Under the pieces are notes generated by a model. The model searched no databases and had not been told where the DNA came from. It saw only the letters and a program-made list of their open reading frames with translations. A program made the position numbers and the translations under genes. From Rhypophila decipiens (Eukaryota; Ascomycota; Sordariomycetes; Sordariales; Naviculisporaceae), in the NCBI GenBank assembly GCA_033297075.1, contig MU858137.1, positions 1 to 64,000 of the forward strand: 64,000 bases of DNA, written 5' to 3'. Each line of letters opens with the position of its first letter. Positions within the stretch are counted from its first letter, which is position 1. Below, one piece after another: positions 34,830 to 46,823 of the stretch.

Positions 34830-37493
34830 TCACTCAGCCTTCCCCGTCCCCTGAGTCTGGGCCTTCAAAAACGGTTCAACAAGCCCCTCCTCGAGCAAGC
34901 CATACTGATCTACAAGATGCCAAAAGCGATGCTTCCAGAACCTCGTCTTCTTGCTCGCGTCCCCCTCACCCGTAGCCTCCTTGATATCCCTCGCCGTAAC
35001 CACCAGCTTCTCCGCAGCCGCCCGGTCGCCCAAGTTAATCAGCGCCAGCAAGAGCTCGTACAGCGTCGAAAAAGTAATGGTCGTGCCCGACGCAAACACC
35101 TTGTCAAAAATCTGGTGCGCCCGGTCCGTCTCGCCCGTCTGGCAGTACCCTTTAATCACACGCTCCCAAAAGACACGATCAATGTCCCTGTTGGTGTGCA
35201 GCTTGCGGTTCTCAATCAGCGCCGTCACCGGTCTGCTGTCGGGGGGCGAACGGCTGAAATAGTGCTCCGCCAGCATAGTGTAGATATGCGACGTCAGTTC
35301 CAGCCCGCTGTTCCAAATGTGCGCCAGGATCGCCTTGACGGGCGCTTCGGAGCTCTCGCCCTCTTGGAGGAAGAGGTAGATCATCTTGGCGTACATCTGC
35401 ATGTTGACTTCCACGCCGGCGGCTTCCATCTGCGAGATGATGTTGGTCACGAGCTCGACTTGCTTCTCGGGAGATTGAGACCCCAGATCGGACAGGGCGC
35501 CGTCAAACAGAATGGTGAAGGTCGCGGCGTCGGCGCTCACGTTGGAGGCGTTCATCATCTTGAAGATCTCGTCCACCTTGTCCATCTGCCGTTTGCGAAC
35601 GAGCGGACGGAGGAGGATGTTGAATGTGACAATGTCTGGCTGGATGCCCTGGCTCGCTGCCCAGCCTAGGAGGTTGCGCGCTGCGACGCCCCGTTCGAGA
35701 CGGAGGAGGCCGGCTAGCGCGGCGTTGACCGGCTCGATGGTCGGCTGGACAGCTATAGCTTCATTTTCATTGCTGCCCTTGGTGTTCAGTCTACTCTTGT
35801 TCCAGATCTGGACCATCTCCTCGAGGGCGCGGAGACCAGACTCGGAGTCTCCGCTGGAAATCAGTCCGGATATCCGGGCTGTCCAAATAGTCGTGTCGAG
35901 CTTCATACCCGAGGCGAGGAGGTTCCGCCAGACTGTCTTGATGCCGTCTGCGTTTTTCGAGTTGGCGCAACCCAGCATCATGGAATTCCATGTCTTGATG
36001 GTGGGCAGCACGCCAATCTGTTCCATGCGGTTCCAGACGTCAATGGCGAGCCCGGGCTGGCGCATGCCCATGTAGGCCAGGATAAAATAGTCAAAGACCT
36101 GGGGGTAGTTGCTGAGCTCGGCAATCCGATCCGCGTCTGGTACGGCGGCCTCTCCCCAGAATTCCGTCCAAGTCTTCTTCAAGGCAGCGAGATTCCTCCC
36201 CCGGATGGCCTGCCCTATCTTTCGGTGGATGCTGTGAAACAGATCCCCGGATGGCCTGGAGCCTGAATTGGGCCTCCTCGGGCGTTGGGATTTCGGTCCT
36301 TCTTTGGAGGTGCACCACTTGAGATACTTTAGCAGGCTTGGATACGCCTGGAGAGTTGGTTCCATGCCCTTGAAACCAGGGAAGCCCGTTGTCTTGAAGA
36401 GTTTGTGCACCATGTCAAAGAAAGGAGCCGCCTCCTCTCGAACGGTGCGTTTATTGTTGACCGAATCTTCCAGCAGCTGGTATGTTGCAAAAGCAGCAAT
36501 CGAGGGTCGGAACATGCCGCCCTTGGGTGTCGGAACTGCAAATGACTGCCGCAACAGCTCTTGGAAAGGTATCCTTACCTTGTCCTTTTTGGCCAAAGGT
36601 TGATGGAGGTCATCCTGTCCCGAGATCTGATTCTTTACCGCGCTCTCGTATTCCTCAGAGCCCAAGGGTGGCGGGCTGTTTGTTTCGAACGACACAAAGC
36701 CACAGAATACTTTCCATGCCCCTACCAAATCGCGCAAAAGGTCGTCGCGGCGGTCTATGGCATTTATGTAGTCCTCGATGGTTGCAAAATCGGCAGGCTG
36801 AGTGCTCAAAGTGGTAATGTGCTGGAGCAACTCGATCATTAGGGTCCCCCAGGCTGCCGGGGTCAATATGCCCAGCTCCAGTGTGAGCTCACTGATGCGG
36901 GTGACGGTTGGGAGAGCATCAGATGCGAAGTCTTGGGCCTTTTCATTGAAAAGGCCTCTCATGAGATCCCTACACGCCCCGTCTTTTACCACGGCGGGGA
37001 CGCAACCGGCCTCGACGAGCTGTGGGTGGAGTGTCTCTGCAAAGTAGGTGAAGGCTGGGGCTATCGACTGCTTCTCTCCCTGGATAATGTCGTGCAGCTT
37101 TGCAGCGGTCTTCATCAACTTGTAATAGGCCTCTTGCGATAATCCGGTCGGAGGATCCTCTTCTTTGGTTGCTGTTGCCGGCTTCCCATGTCTGGCACTC
37201 GGTGCCTCAACAATGCTCTTGAACAGAGCAATCGACGGTGATTTCTCCTCCTCGCCCTCCGCGAGCTCAACATTTCTCCAACTTCTTCCATTGTGTATGG
37301 CCCGAGAGGTACCTCGTTCCTGGACATGGATAGGGAGTTGACGCGTGACGGAACTGAATGCGCGGCTTTGCGTTCGGTCATGGTTTTGGGTCCGAGTCTG
37401 GCGGGATAAGGCGACTCGTCGGGAGGCTTGCGCTGTGGCGGATGCCAGCAATCGAATGCGGCAACCCAGGCAGACGTATCCAATGTCCTTCAT
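34830..37493 (-). CDS. mitochondrial pentatricopeptide-repeat protein, CYA-5-like
   Basis: The frame is uninterrupted over 887 codons. The N-terminus (MKDIGYVCLGCRIRLLASA, then Arg/Ser/Ala-rich to about residue 60) is a mitochondrial presequence. The second half carries helical-pair PPR repeats, for example FDYFILAYMGMRQPGLAIDV, PTIKTWNSMMLGCANSKNAD, PDIVTFNILLRPLVRKRQMD and RVFWERVIKGYCQTGETDRA. The C-terminal block RFWKHRFWHLVDQYGLLEE resembles Neurospora CYA-5, a PPR protein needed for cytochrome oxidase subunit I expression. That assignment is by recollection of the family, not a search. Its start lies opposite the acid phosphatase gene across a promoter of about 520 bp. Confidence 0.86.
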   Translation of the reverse strand: MKDIGYVCLGCRIRLLASATAQASRRVALSRQTRTQNHDRTQSRAFSSVTRQLPIHVQERGTSRAIHNGRSWRNVELAEGEEEKSPSIALFKSIVEAPSARHGKPATATKEEDPPTGLSQEAYYKLMKTAAKLHDIIQGEKQSIAPAFTYFAETLHPQLVEAGCVPAVVKDGACRDLMRGLFNEKAQDFASDALPTVTRISELTLELGILTPAAWGTLMIELLQHITTLSTQPADFATIEDYINAIDRRDDLLRDLVGAWKVFCGFVSFETNSPPPLGSEEYESAVKNQISGQDDLHQPLAKKDKVRIPFQELLRQSFAVPTPKGGMFRPSIAAFATYQLLEDSVNNKRTVREEAAPFFDMVHKLFKTTGFPGFKGMEPTLQAYPSLLKYLKWCTSKEGPKSQRPRRPNSGSRPSGDLFHSIHRKIGQAIRGRNLAALKKTWTEFWGEAAVPDADRIAELSNYPQVFDYFILAYMGMRQPGLAIDVWNRMEQIGVLPTIKTWNSMMLGCANSKNADGIKTVWRNLLASGMKLDTTIWTARISGLISSGDSESGLRALEEMVQIWNKSRLNTKGSNENEAIAVQPTIEPVNAALAGLLRLERGVAARNLLGWAASQGIQPDIVTFNILLRPLVRKRQMDKVDEIFKMMNASNVSADAATFTILFDGALSDLGSQSPEKQVELVTNIISQMEAAGVEVNMQMYAKMIYLFLQEGESSEAPVKAILAHIWNSGLELTSHIYTMLAEHYFSRSPPDSRPVTALIENRKLHTNRDIDRVFWERVIKGYCQTGETDRAHQIFDKVFASGTTITFSTLYELLLALINLGDRAAAEKLVVTARDIKEATGEGDASKKTRFWKHRFWHLVDQYGLLEEGLVEPFLKAQTQGTGKAE

Positions 37494-38017
37494 TTCTTTC
37501 GCTGCATGTGGGTGTGTATTTGTCGCGACAATTGGGCGAGTATCTCTCCATGCGTCCTCGCCGTCGTCGTCGTTGTCTTGCTCGGTTCAAATTTCTGAGC
37601 ACAACTTCCCCACAAATTTTGGTGGTTGTTTGGTTGAGTTCAGGGGAACAGCCGCGAGGTACGTACCCCGGAGCTAGAGCTGTTGTCGTCCAATCATGTT
37701 CAAGGAATTGAGCATGGCATCTTGAACCCCTGTCAATTGTCAATACGTCATCCGGTCCGCTATCCGTATCCGTACAGCCGTAGTCCGTACTATTGAAATC
37801 CAGCAGTCACGGGTGCTGCGAACCTTCCTGGGCTCGGGAATAATCAGGTCAAGGTTGATCAGCGTGGACTCGAGCGGTGACTGGATTTGTTCCTAAACTT
37901 AAAAAAGATCCCAGAAAAGAAAGTCAAATGCACCTGCTATAAAAGCTGCCGAAGCTCTCCCTCGTAACTCTTCGGCACCGGTGAGACATCTGAGGAAGGA
38001 ACTCCCATCAGCCCAAC
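37494..38017. promoter_or_regulatory. divergent promoter, PPR protein / acid phosphatase
   Basis: About 520 bp lie between two start codons. There is a (CGT)n-like stretch at 37557-37575 inside the PPR-gene leader. No TATA box is evident. Confidence 0.45.
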
Positions 38018-39638
38018 ATGTCATCCCTCGTCCCACGTGCACCGTATACCGACGACGAGCTGCGAAAGCTCTACCCAGCCGGCCTAGAGCTCCAGCTCGT
38101 CCAGATCCTGATGCGCCATGGAGAACGAACCCCCGTCTCAGCCCGTTTCCAAAACACAGGCCTGCATCCCTTCTGGCCGTACTGCGCCAGCGTGCGGCAG
38201 ATGAAATCAACCATCCTCGGCGCCAACGACGCCCCGTTCAACACACTCCAATGGAAGCGTCACCTCGAGACATTCGGATCCAACGACGAGCCCATCGCCG
38301 CGACCGGACCCAAAGGCGAGCTAGACGACATCTGTGACATGGGCGCCCTCACAGACCTCGGGCGCCAGTCCACCTCCCAGCTCGGAGCCCGCCTCAGACA
38401 CCTTTATATCGACCGGCTACACTTCCTCCCCCCCAAGATCAACACTACCGATTTCATGTACCTGCGCTCAACTCCCGTGCCGAGGGCTCTAGAATCCATG
38501 CAGCAAGCCTTCTCCTCTCTGTACCCAGCCTCAACCATCCTCCCAGACTCCCAAGGAACCTTGCCCATCCCTACCATCTTGACCCGTGCCCCAGCCGACG
38601 AGACCCTCTACCCCAACGACGGGAACTGCCGGCGCTTCGCGGCTCTATCCCGGGCCTTTGCCCAGCGCACCGCAGACAAATGGAACACCTCGGAGCAAAT
38701 GGAATACCTCAACAAGCTCTTCAGCAAATGGATGCCGCAGAACAGCCCCCGCGTAGCAGTCGACTCTCGCCCCAGACTAAGCGGAATAATGGACACCATA
38801 AACGCCACCGCCGCCCACGGACCCGGAACCAAACTCCCCAAGGAATTCTACGACGCAAAGGGCAAGGCCATCATCGAGACCATAGCAGTAGAAGAGTGGT
38901 TCGCCGGGTATAAAGAATCCCAGGAATACCGAACCCTGGGAATAGGCGGTCTGCTAGGTGACATCGTCGGCCGGATGGTAGGCAGTGTTGAGCGGCCGGG
39001 GGGCAACAACTCGGGGGAGGAAAGAAGTCGTTACGAGCTTCTCCGCAAGGCAGGACAAGGACACCCGCAGATCAAGTTCGGACTGAGCGGGTGCCACGAC
39101 ACTACACTGGCAGGCGCCCTTGCCAGTCTAGGGGCATACGAGACGGTCGAATGGCCGCCTTTTACGAGCCACATTGCGTTTGAGATGTTTCGCCGCAAGT
39201 CAGAACTACCACCACCACCCCCTACTACTACCTCGAGCAGCGCAAAGAAATCTTGGTGGGGATCTCTTTTTAAATCCAGCACAACGGCGGAGAATGGAAT
39301 CGGACGACGAGCAGCGACTACCTTGTCGCCCGAGGAAAAGGAGGGATTAGACGGCTACTTTGTTCGGGTGAGGTATAACGACGAGGTGGTGACTATCCCG
39401 GGGTGTAAGAAGCCCGGGAATCATCTCCAAGGGGACGAGTCGTTTTGTACATTGGTTTGTTGTCTCCCTACATGCACCTTGAATTTGGAAGCGTTTGTTA
39501 CTGACACGTGATGAAATAAAATAGGCCGCGTTCAAAGAGATTGTGGACAAATTCACGCCTCGGAATTGGAAACAGCAGTGTCGTGAGAACTTGGATAAGC
39601 CTGCTTTTCCACCGCAGCCTGAGCCGGCTGGTTATTAA
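38018..39638 (+). CDS. histidine acid phosphatase family protein
   Basis: A phosphatase of the branch-2 histidine phosphatase superfamily. Two exons (intron 39455-39524, GTTTGT to ATAG with CTGAC branch) give 516 aa. The catalytic motif is MRHGERTPVSARF near residue 32-45, and the proton-donor HD appears as SGCHDTTLAGAL at about residue 365. No signal peptide is present, so it is probably intracellular, closer to the ACP6/lysophosphatidic-acid-phosphatase side than to secreted phytases; the substrate is unknown. A low-complexity insert (Pro5, Thr/Ser, then KKSWWGSLFKSS) of about 50 residues interrupts the domain after the HD region. The start is the first ATG, and the family core begins a few residues after it. 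Confidence 0.88.
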
Positions 39639-40327
39639 CAATCTACCTCTACGAAGGTAAACTGAGGTTTGAGGTTGGACGGCTTCCCAGGTTGTTGCAG
39701 CAAGCACCGCGATTCAATGGGTGGCTGCACCATGACAACAAGATCTGGATGTTCAAGCGCAGTGGGTGTTTTGGTTAAACTACCAAGACTACCTACCTGG
39801 ATACAAAGGAGCACGGATACAATACCATCGTCACCCAAAGGTTAGGTATGGTAAAGCGTTCAAGTTGTTCGAAGCGTTTGCAAAGTGAGAGAGAGGATTA
39901 TAAGGCGACTATATCATTGATCATCTTGACTTGAGTCTATCTACCGGACAGAATACCTAGTCAGATCAAAGCTGTCCTAATAAAAAAAGCAACTTCTAAA
40001 AGAATTGCCCCCATAAACGCCCTTCCCGCCTGGGTATTGCTTTTGTCTTGAAACCAGTTAAAAAAAGCAACAGAAGCAGCCAATTCGTAAGAAAGAAACA
40101 AAGACCAGCCACCCGCCGAGTCTAAAAAATAATACAAAGAAAGACAAGAGTCTTATAACGCCAAACCCTAATCGTGTCCAACCCGTGCCATGCCATGCCC
40201 AGCCTGTATGTACCTGTATGTGTAGTGTATAGGAGTTATCTAGGTAGTATCTCTATTAAATATATGTATGTGAATAAGCGTATCTTCACCGCTTAAAGGT
40301 TTTCCATCGAGTCAAAGGAATACCGCC
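39639..40327. other. intergenic between convergent genes
   Basis: 3' UTR sequence of the phosphatase and TRK genes; A-rich in the middle (39980-40150). Nothing else seen. Confidence 0.6.
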
Positions 40328-43000
40328 CTAGGCATCCTCATGATGGCTCTGATCAGCGGGCGCAGTCCGGAAGGTATTATCGGTCCTCCTCCTGCTTAGC
40401 CCAGACGTGCCACTCGTGTTAGAAATGTGAGCGTGCAACATGCCAGAATGCGTCGCCCGTCTCAACACCTCCGGGATAGGCGGGCCCGGATGCAAGAGAG
40501 AATGCAAGATGCCAGGCTCGGCACTCCTTACACTCGTCCGCGAGATGGACCTTTGAAGGGGATGATCTTGTTGCTCGACAGCGTTGAGTTTATCGCCTGG
40601 CAGGAGAATAGCACGATCCAAGCCATGGGGTAAACCTCTGTGTCGGCCTCTGATCATCATGCCGATCAAGATCAACTTCCCGACGACCGAGAACTGCGAG
40701 CAGAGAGATTCGTTACCGCCCGACCAGCCGAGACTCATGCCCACTGTTCCGTACGCGCTGACAATTTCAAAGAGTACCGCAAACATGGAGAACTCGTTGT
40801 TCATGAGCTTGTTTCCCTCGGATATGCAAACTATGAAGAAACCGACGAAAATGTACCACAGATCGAAGGACAGCTGACGCCGTAAATGGGCCGAGACATA
40901 GGACATGTCGCTCGAAGCGTTCGCCTCGTCCAAGTCGTTCTTGTTGTATACCCCCAAGGACTTCTCCTCGTACACGTTGGTGCGACGGACGGAGATGGCG
41001 ATGGGAAAGACGGAGATGTACATCATGATCATGTACGAGACCTGGACGCCCGGGTGCAAGAGCGCGAGATTGATACACGAAAAGCCTGCAGTTCTTGTGG
41101 AAGCAGCCTCGAAAAGACCGTTGAGGACCTTGATGCCCGCCGGCAGATCCACGACCGGCCCGGATCCGAGATCGAGAACGATAAAGAACATGACGTCGAG
41201 GCCGTTGAGAATGATCAGGAGCCAAAACAGCCACCAGGTAGCGCCGGATGGAAACAAAAGAGTGAAGCATCGGCGGGGATGGTCGAGCAGGAACCGAACC
41301 TCCTCGTACAACCCGCCTGTCTTCGGGACAACCAGCGACATGACCCAGATGATGAAGCGGAGCATGACAGGGAACGCAGTGTTGCCGATGATGATGAGAA
41401 AAGACATTATCAACAAGGGGAAAACAGCCGTGTTAAACGAGTTCATGCTGTCTGGGGTCAAGGTGAACCCGAGATCGTTGAAGGCCGAGTTTGCCGTAAA
41501 GAACCCCCACCACACCCTGCTTTGGCCTGCGGCATCAACGATCGCCCCCCATTGATCGAGTTCGAGAATCCAGGGTAAAAGGCATACAATGCCAAAGACG
41601 CTGAACCCGATGAAATAGAAGCTAATGATGAAGAACAGGGTTTTCAGAGCACGGTACTCGATACCACCGAGCTCCTCACGCTGCTCTTCAGTCAGATCTG
41701 GGAAGGCAGAGTTACGACCCAACGTAGGCTCCCAACTCAGGTACGGCGTGCCTTCTGGGTACTTGTCCTGCGACCAGGCACCGCGTAGATTGTGGAATGA
41801 TGGTCGCCGGGAGTTTCGCGAAGCTGTTGGGTGAAGATCATGATGTTCTTCTTCCTCGACCTTTCCTTTGTGCCGCAACAAGAACTTGGGAACCCTCAAT
41901 TTCCAAGAAGCAAACCCCCTCGATGACTCACTAGGTTGACTCGAGGATCCATCCGTTTCATTTAATTTGTGACGATTTGGCTCCTCGATCTTGATGGTCT
42001 GGTGTCTTTCAGCGACGACCGGAGGGGTCTCGTGGGCTTCGTCGCAGTTGGCGTCATCAAAGTGGACTCCACCAACGTTGGCTCCTGCTGAGTGCGGATC
42101 TATTTCCTCGTCTCTGCTTCTTGGTACACGTTCTGGGCGCATACCGCGCTCCGCGTCTCTCGGACCTGGAATCCGCAAGACTTCGGTATCTTCCTCGTCA
42201 TCTCGTTGTCTTTCGAGAATAGCAATGTGCTCCTCGTCGGAACGCGTCGTTGGGAGCTGCACACTTTCTATGCCCAGGCCGTCGCTTCTCGTTACCATGG
42301 GCGCGAACTTGATTTGCCTAGCATCTTGTCGCTCTGTATGGCCATTGGCCGTGCTTCCGTCCTCGGGAGGGAAAGTAAAGGTCGGAAGCGTCGAGGATCT
42401 GTTGATGCCGGTGCCCTCCAGCAAGATGCCGTCATTGGTTATGCGATTTCGATTACCACTGTGCATGACGGTGATGCGCCTGCCGTTAACTCCCCTCTCG
42501 GCGTCGGTTGAATCATATTGGACTCGCTTGGATTTCGATATCGTGCCCCTTTTTTGCCTAGCCTCGTGGACAATGTGTTGAAATCTTCTTTCGAACCAGC
42601 GAAGGCGGAGGACGACGACGAACCAGTTGATGACGATTGGATTGGTGAGCATGGCGGTGAAATAAATCCACATCTGCTGGAAGGTGTTGAGCTTGTTCAC
42701 GTCAATCGGGTTCAGCCCGGCTTGTGTGCTAGCTCCGCTCGCGAAAAATAATGCATCGATATAGGGCATAACGCCCCGGCTGCTTGCAAACAACACAATG
42801 GACCCGATAAGAGAAGATCCCATGATGTAAAAGTCTAGTTGGGTCGCGGGTTAATACGTCAAGAATAGGGGCTCAGCGAGCAAGTGGGGGAGTGAGAACA
42901 TACAATGTGTTGATATAAAATTGAAATGCGGCTGCTTAGATAGGAAAGCAGGCCGCATAGACTTGAGCTCTGCGACGAGCAGGTTCTTGAGGTTGTCCAT
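40328..43000 (-). CDS. trk1: TRK-family potassium transporter
   Basis: A plasma-membrane potassium uptake system. Two exons (intron 42835-42903, 69 nt) give 867 aa. The short first exon codes MDNLKNLLVAELKSMRPAF and the start of the first helix. The four pore loops keep the selectivity-filter glycines: STQAGL, FNDLGF, STRTAGF and YGTVGM. A hydrophilic cytosolic loop of about 280 residues separates the first pore unit from the second, as in yeast Trk1. MIRGRHRGLPHGLDRAI marks the conserved C-terminal cytosolic side, followed by an Arg/Ser-rich tail. Without the first exon the first membrane helix would be incomplete, which supports ATG 43000. Confidence 0.95.
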
Positions 43001-45563
43001 GATAGGCGATGTTCATATATATTTAATGTGCTGGGTAGGACGTCTCGTGGAGGAAGGTACCAAACAGTTGGGCGGGACAGCGAGATGTTTGATAGGTGTA
43101 AGTCGATGACAATGTCAAAGGTAATGAAGTTGGTAGGTGAGAAGACTCGCGGGCTCCAGAACAATGTTGCCGGCGCGTCCAAGTCAAGATTGGAAGACGA
43201 CAGCACTCGCTAGGCGAGAGAGCAGGTGTCAACCCAACTTGATTCTAAATACTCGACAGCGACGTTGCGAACATGACATGACGGCGGCAATATAAAATCG
43301 GTAGAGGTGACACGATATCCGGAAAGGCGGGAGACTAAAGGTCGAGCGAGGTCAGAGGAGCAGGTGTCGTTGCCAATGGGAACAAAAATCGGCTCTATCG
43401 TTTACCCTAGATGGGCAAGGACGAGGAAATTCTGAAGTTGCAATTGCAATCCGGCCTGTTGCCCCACTTGGAAGTGGCAGGTGGTGAAAGCAAAAGAATT
43501 TCAGACCGAAAATCGGGTCGTCTTGGCGGCGGCTTGGGGGATCGGTATTTATGAAGCGATTGACGATTTCCGTAGAGGCAGGTAGATCGCAAAGTGATGT
43601 GATGATGCCATATATAGCTCTCAAAGAGGTCTGTCCCCCGTGGTGGTCTTGCGGGATGTCCTTTGTGCTGTTTGACGACTTTGTAGCGAATCACGACGGT
43701 TACGGAGTCCCGCTGCTGCGAGGTATGATAAGTGCACAGGAGCGGGTGTGTGCAATGCAATGGAACAAACTCCAGCGACGGAGAGTGGACCACCGGCAGG
43801 GAACGGGGATCTGGGTAGGTGCTCGAGTAAGTTGATATCGGACGAGATTTCTATGCTATGCACAGGGCCGACCGGCAGACAATGGAAATACGCAGATAAA
43901 GATTGTCGGTGAGAAAGACGACGAGTTGCAACAAGAAAGAGGAGGATTGTTGAATGGCCAAGTATCTATTAAAATAACAAAGGTTGAAAGACATGGATTG
44001 ATGATGGCGGTGACATGTGCTCAACGGCAAAGGACCCGGGCCATTTCGATGCTAATCCCAGCAATCAGCATAGCCACATCTCGAAATTGCATGCCAAGTT
44101 GCAAGGCGTGCGAGGGTCTGCCGTAGTGGAGAGTCTAGACTCCTCACCAGATCCCTGGAGTCTGGGAGCGACAAAACGCCAAGCCGACGGTTGGAAGGTA
44201 AAATATCTTGGCGGCCTGCCGATTCCCTCGACGGTTGCAGTGGGGGGGCCGGCAAGTCACTGTAGGGATGCATTTAGCGCGCTTCATCGTTCCGACTCAA
44301 CGACTGACGTGTGGGAGGGTTAATCCGGGGCACGTGGTGGGACTCGATAAAATGCGTGCATTCCCCAACCCTCTGAGATTTTGAAAAGTCAAGATGTGAA
44401 CTTGCTCACCTACCTTATCAGAACATTCCCGCTCATCAAGAAGCGGTCAGGAATCTCAGTATGGGCCTTGAGAAAGGGGTTCTGTTGCAATGGGATCTCG
44501 GGGCGGTAAGCCCATCTACCGGCCTGCCCAACGGGAAAGGGGAAGGGGGTAGATCCAAGTTTAGCAGCAGATTGTTGGTTCGTCTTCGTTTTGCGGCGGC
44601 ATCGTCATTTGCAAAGAACCGAGTATTTCATGTTCTACCTACAGGACGTTGTCAACTCAACTCAGACAACCAAGCTTATCTAGGGGCTTCGCACGAGCTG
44701 CCCCAGATGGCAATGATGTGCTTCCTATCGTTACATGGCTTGATTAGTTTGCAGAATCACTTCTTCATGACTTTCCCCCGCTCCGTATTCGGACATGTCA
44801 GCGACTTGCAGCTCGGCCTTTGGGTGAGCTTGTAAGCTGCAAGAGCCGGTGGGTGAAACAACCATCAGCTATGAGGAACTAGACGATGGTCATGTCGAAT
44901 TACAAACAACACTAGTATGCTGTACACTTGTCGTCCTTGGGATCAGTTCACCCATTGGCAGATGTCAGTCCCACTCAGAGCCACAGACTTTCCAGGACCT
45001 CGGAGTCGGTATCAACAGGCAATTGTTCCAATGCGCCTTTTCTGGCGTCTCTTGAGCACTTCTACCCATCCAACCCTCGGCTGTTGTCGGGTTACGAGGT
45101 CACAGGATTACCTGCACCCCGGTACACCCGTATAGATTGTGAGATCTATCACCACCTCAAATTCGGCTGTGCTACCTAGTGTAATCTACTCACACATGTT
45201 CGAAACGACCACCGTGACAAACTAGAAGCTGTCCTCGTGCTACCAATTGTTTGAAGGAAGTATCCGCGAATCTGGTAACTTTCCGAATGTGGAACTACAG
45301 GGCTGGGTGGTACAGACAGGATGAACCCTCCAATGAGGCGCGTGAGGCTCGGTTCCGAACCGTCAGTTTCGAACACCCAAAATATCAGCCAAGAGGTTGA
45401 ACAGCCGGCGGCGCGAATCCAACTTCTGAGCCAGCCATCATTATAGATGTCACTGGCCGACAGGATTTTGAAGTTCTGATGCTGTCTCGGACTTGAAAAC
45501 AGGCACTCAGGCAAAGTTGAGAGAATAAAAAAAGAAGGTCCGGACTTGCTTCCCGGGTCCTGC
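43001..45563. other. long region upstream of trk1, no gene seen
   Basis: About 2.5 kb without a credible coding frame. It should contain the trk1 promoter. The longest frames have no recognisable motif and overlap each other. Confidence 0.55.
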
Positions 45564-45727
45564 AAAAAGGGATGCCCCCGAGCGGATTCGAACCGCTGCC
45601 CACGGCAGAGTACGCTGATATTTTGCTAAAGAACATTTCAGGCGGCGAAACTCAACATGTCGTTGTAGCCATATGCCGTTGTAAATGGAGTACAGCGAGG
45701 GACCGGGTTCGATTCCTGGCATCGGGA
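45564..45727. ncRNA. tRNA-like element with two outward-facing T-arms
   Basis: On the minus strand a perfect T-arm (AGCGG-TTCGAAT-CCGCT, 45597-45581) is followed by an acceptor-like CGGGGGCA and a T5 terminator (45568-45564); a hairpin CTGCC-GTG-GGCAG (45608-45596) sits where a class II variable arm would be. On the plus strand a second T-arm (CCGGG-TTCGATT-CCTGG, 45703-45719) is followed by CATCGGGA. GATGCC (45571) and GGCATC (45718) bound the element as an inverted repeat. I could not fold a full cloverleaf on either strand, so this is either an intron-bearing, a decayed, or a composite tRNA locus. Confidence 0.35.
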
Positions 45728-45992
45728 CTTGTATTGTTAACTCGCCCCTGTCTTCTTCATCCTCTATGACTTTCCTTACCTTGCCCTCTTCTTTGGGGGG
45801 TTCAACCTGCATCATACCAGGGAAAATGTGAAATAAAACCAACATCGTCTATCTGTTGTACAGAACTTGTGATACCATCACAAGATCGGGCCTCATCTGT
45901 TTATACATTTGAATGTCGACAGGACCTCCATCCCGTTTGCCAGTCCCCGATATTCACATCAAACTCCCTACCCCTCTTGCCCATCCCGCCAC

Positions 45993-46823
45993 CTATTTCG
46001 CCTTCTTGCCCGCAGCATTCTTCCCACCCTTGGCAGCCTTCTTAGCACTAGCCTTGATAGTCGTAACCTTCCTCGTCTTCTTCCAAGCAAACACAGCAGC
46101 CGAGACATCACACCTGTCATGCTTAGCCTTCCTCATGTACGTCAGACGAGCACGACGAGCCCTCTTCTTCGCACGCTTGACAATCTCAATACCCGCCACG
46201 TTCTTGTTGTAGATCTTGAACCACATCTCCACGCCAACTTTAGCCAGGTGATTACGCAGCAAGATGGCAGTGTCGATTCCCCTGCGACGAATTTCGATCA
46301 AGACTCCGGAAAAGGGTTCGCCGCTGCGCCGGTGCGTGACCATTAGGATGTCGCCTACTCTGGCGGCGCCGCGGGTCTTGGCGAAAAGTCGAGTTCGTGC
46401 GCCGGTCGGGTCCATCTTCTTGATTTGTTCGGCGTGGAGGGCTGGGAGCGGGTTGGAGGGCGGTTTGTTCAGCTTTGGGGGGGAGAGAATCGGGGGGAGC
46501 TCCTTAAGGGTTGGGAGGGAGGGTTTTATTGCTGGTTTGTAGATGGCGAAGGCTGTTCTGGTTTTTTTGGTCTTGCGGTCGATTATTTGGACTTGATTTT
46601 GGGCAATGGTAAGCTACTGTCTGCGGTTTTATGGTGAGAAATCGGTGGTAAGCATACAAACATGGTGCCTAGGAGGCGGAGGCGCCTCGGAGCCTGTGGT
46701 CTCTGTCGTCGTGGTCGCCATCCCTCGAGCAACCAAGAGTCTGCTCTCCTTAAGCTGCCTCGCCTGGCGTAGGCTGTTCTTCAGGCAGCCCAACGGCCGC
46801 CGGACAAGCGGTGTCGCGTTCAT
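45993..46823 (-). CDS. mitochondrial ribosomal protein bL19m (Img1 type)
   Basis: A component of the large subunit of the mitochondrial ribosome. Two exons joined over intron 46592-46657 (GTATGC to AAG, 66 nt) give 254 aa. Exon 1 codes an Arg/Leu-rich presequence (MNATPLVRRPLGCLKNSLRQ...). The bL19 core is clear: RVGDILMV...GEPFSGVLIEIRRRGIDTAILLRN...GVGVEMWFKIYNKNVAGIEIVKR (given in parts). A basic Lys/Ala-rich tail (KASAKKAAKGGKNAAGKKAK) follows, longer than in bacterial L19. It shares a divergent promoter with another mitochondrially targeted protein. Confidence 0.9.

Noticed and set aside
45993..46415. Single-exon bL19m starting at MDPTGARTRL
   Set aside because: This internal Met lacks a presequence; splicing over 46592-46657 adds an in-frame N-terminal part with a mitochondrial targeting signal.
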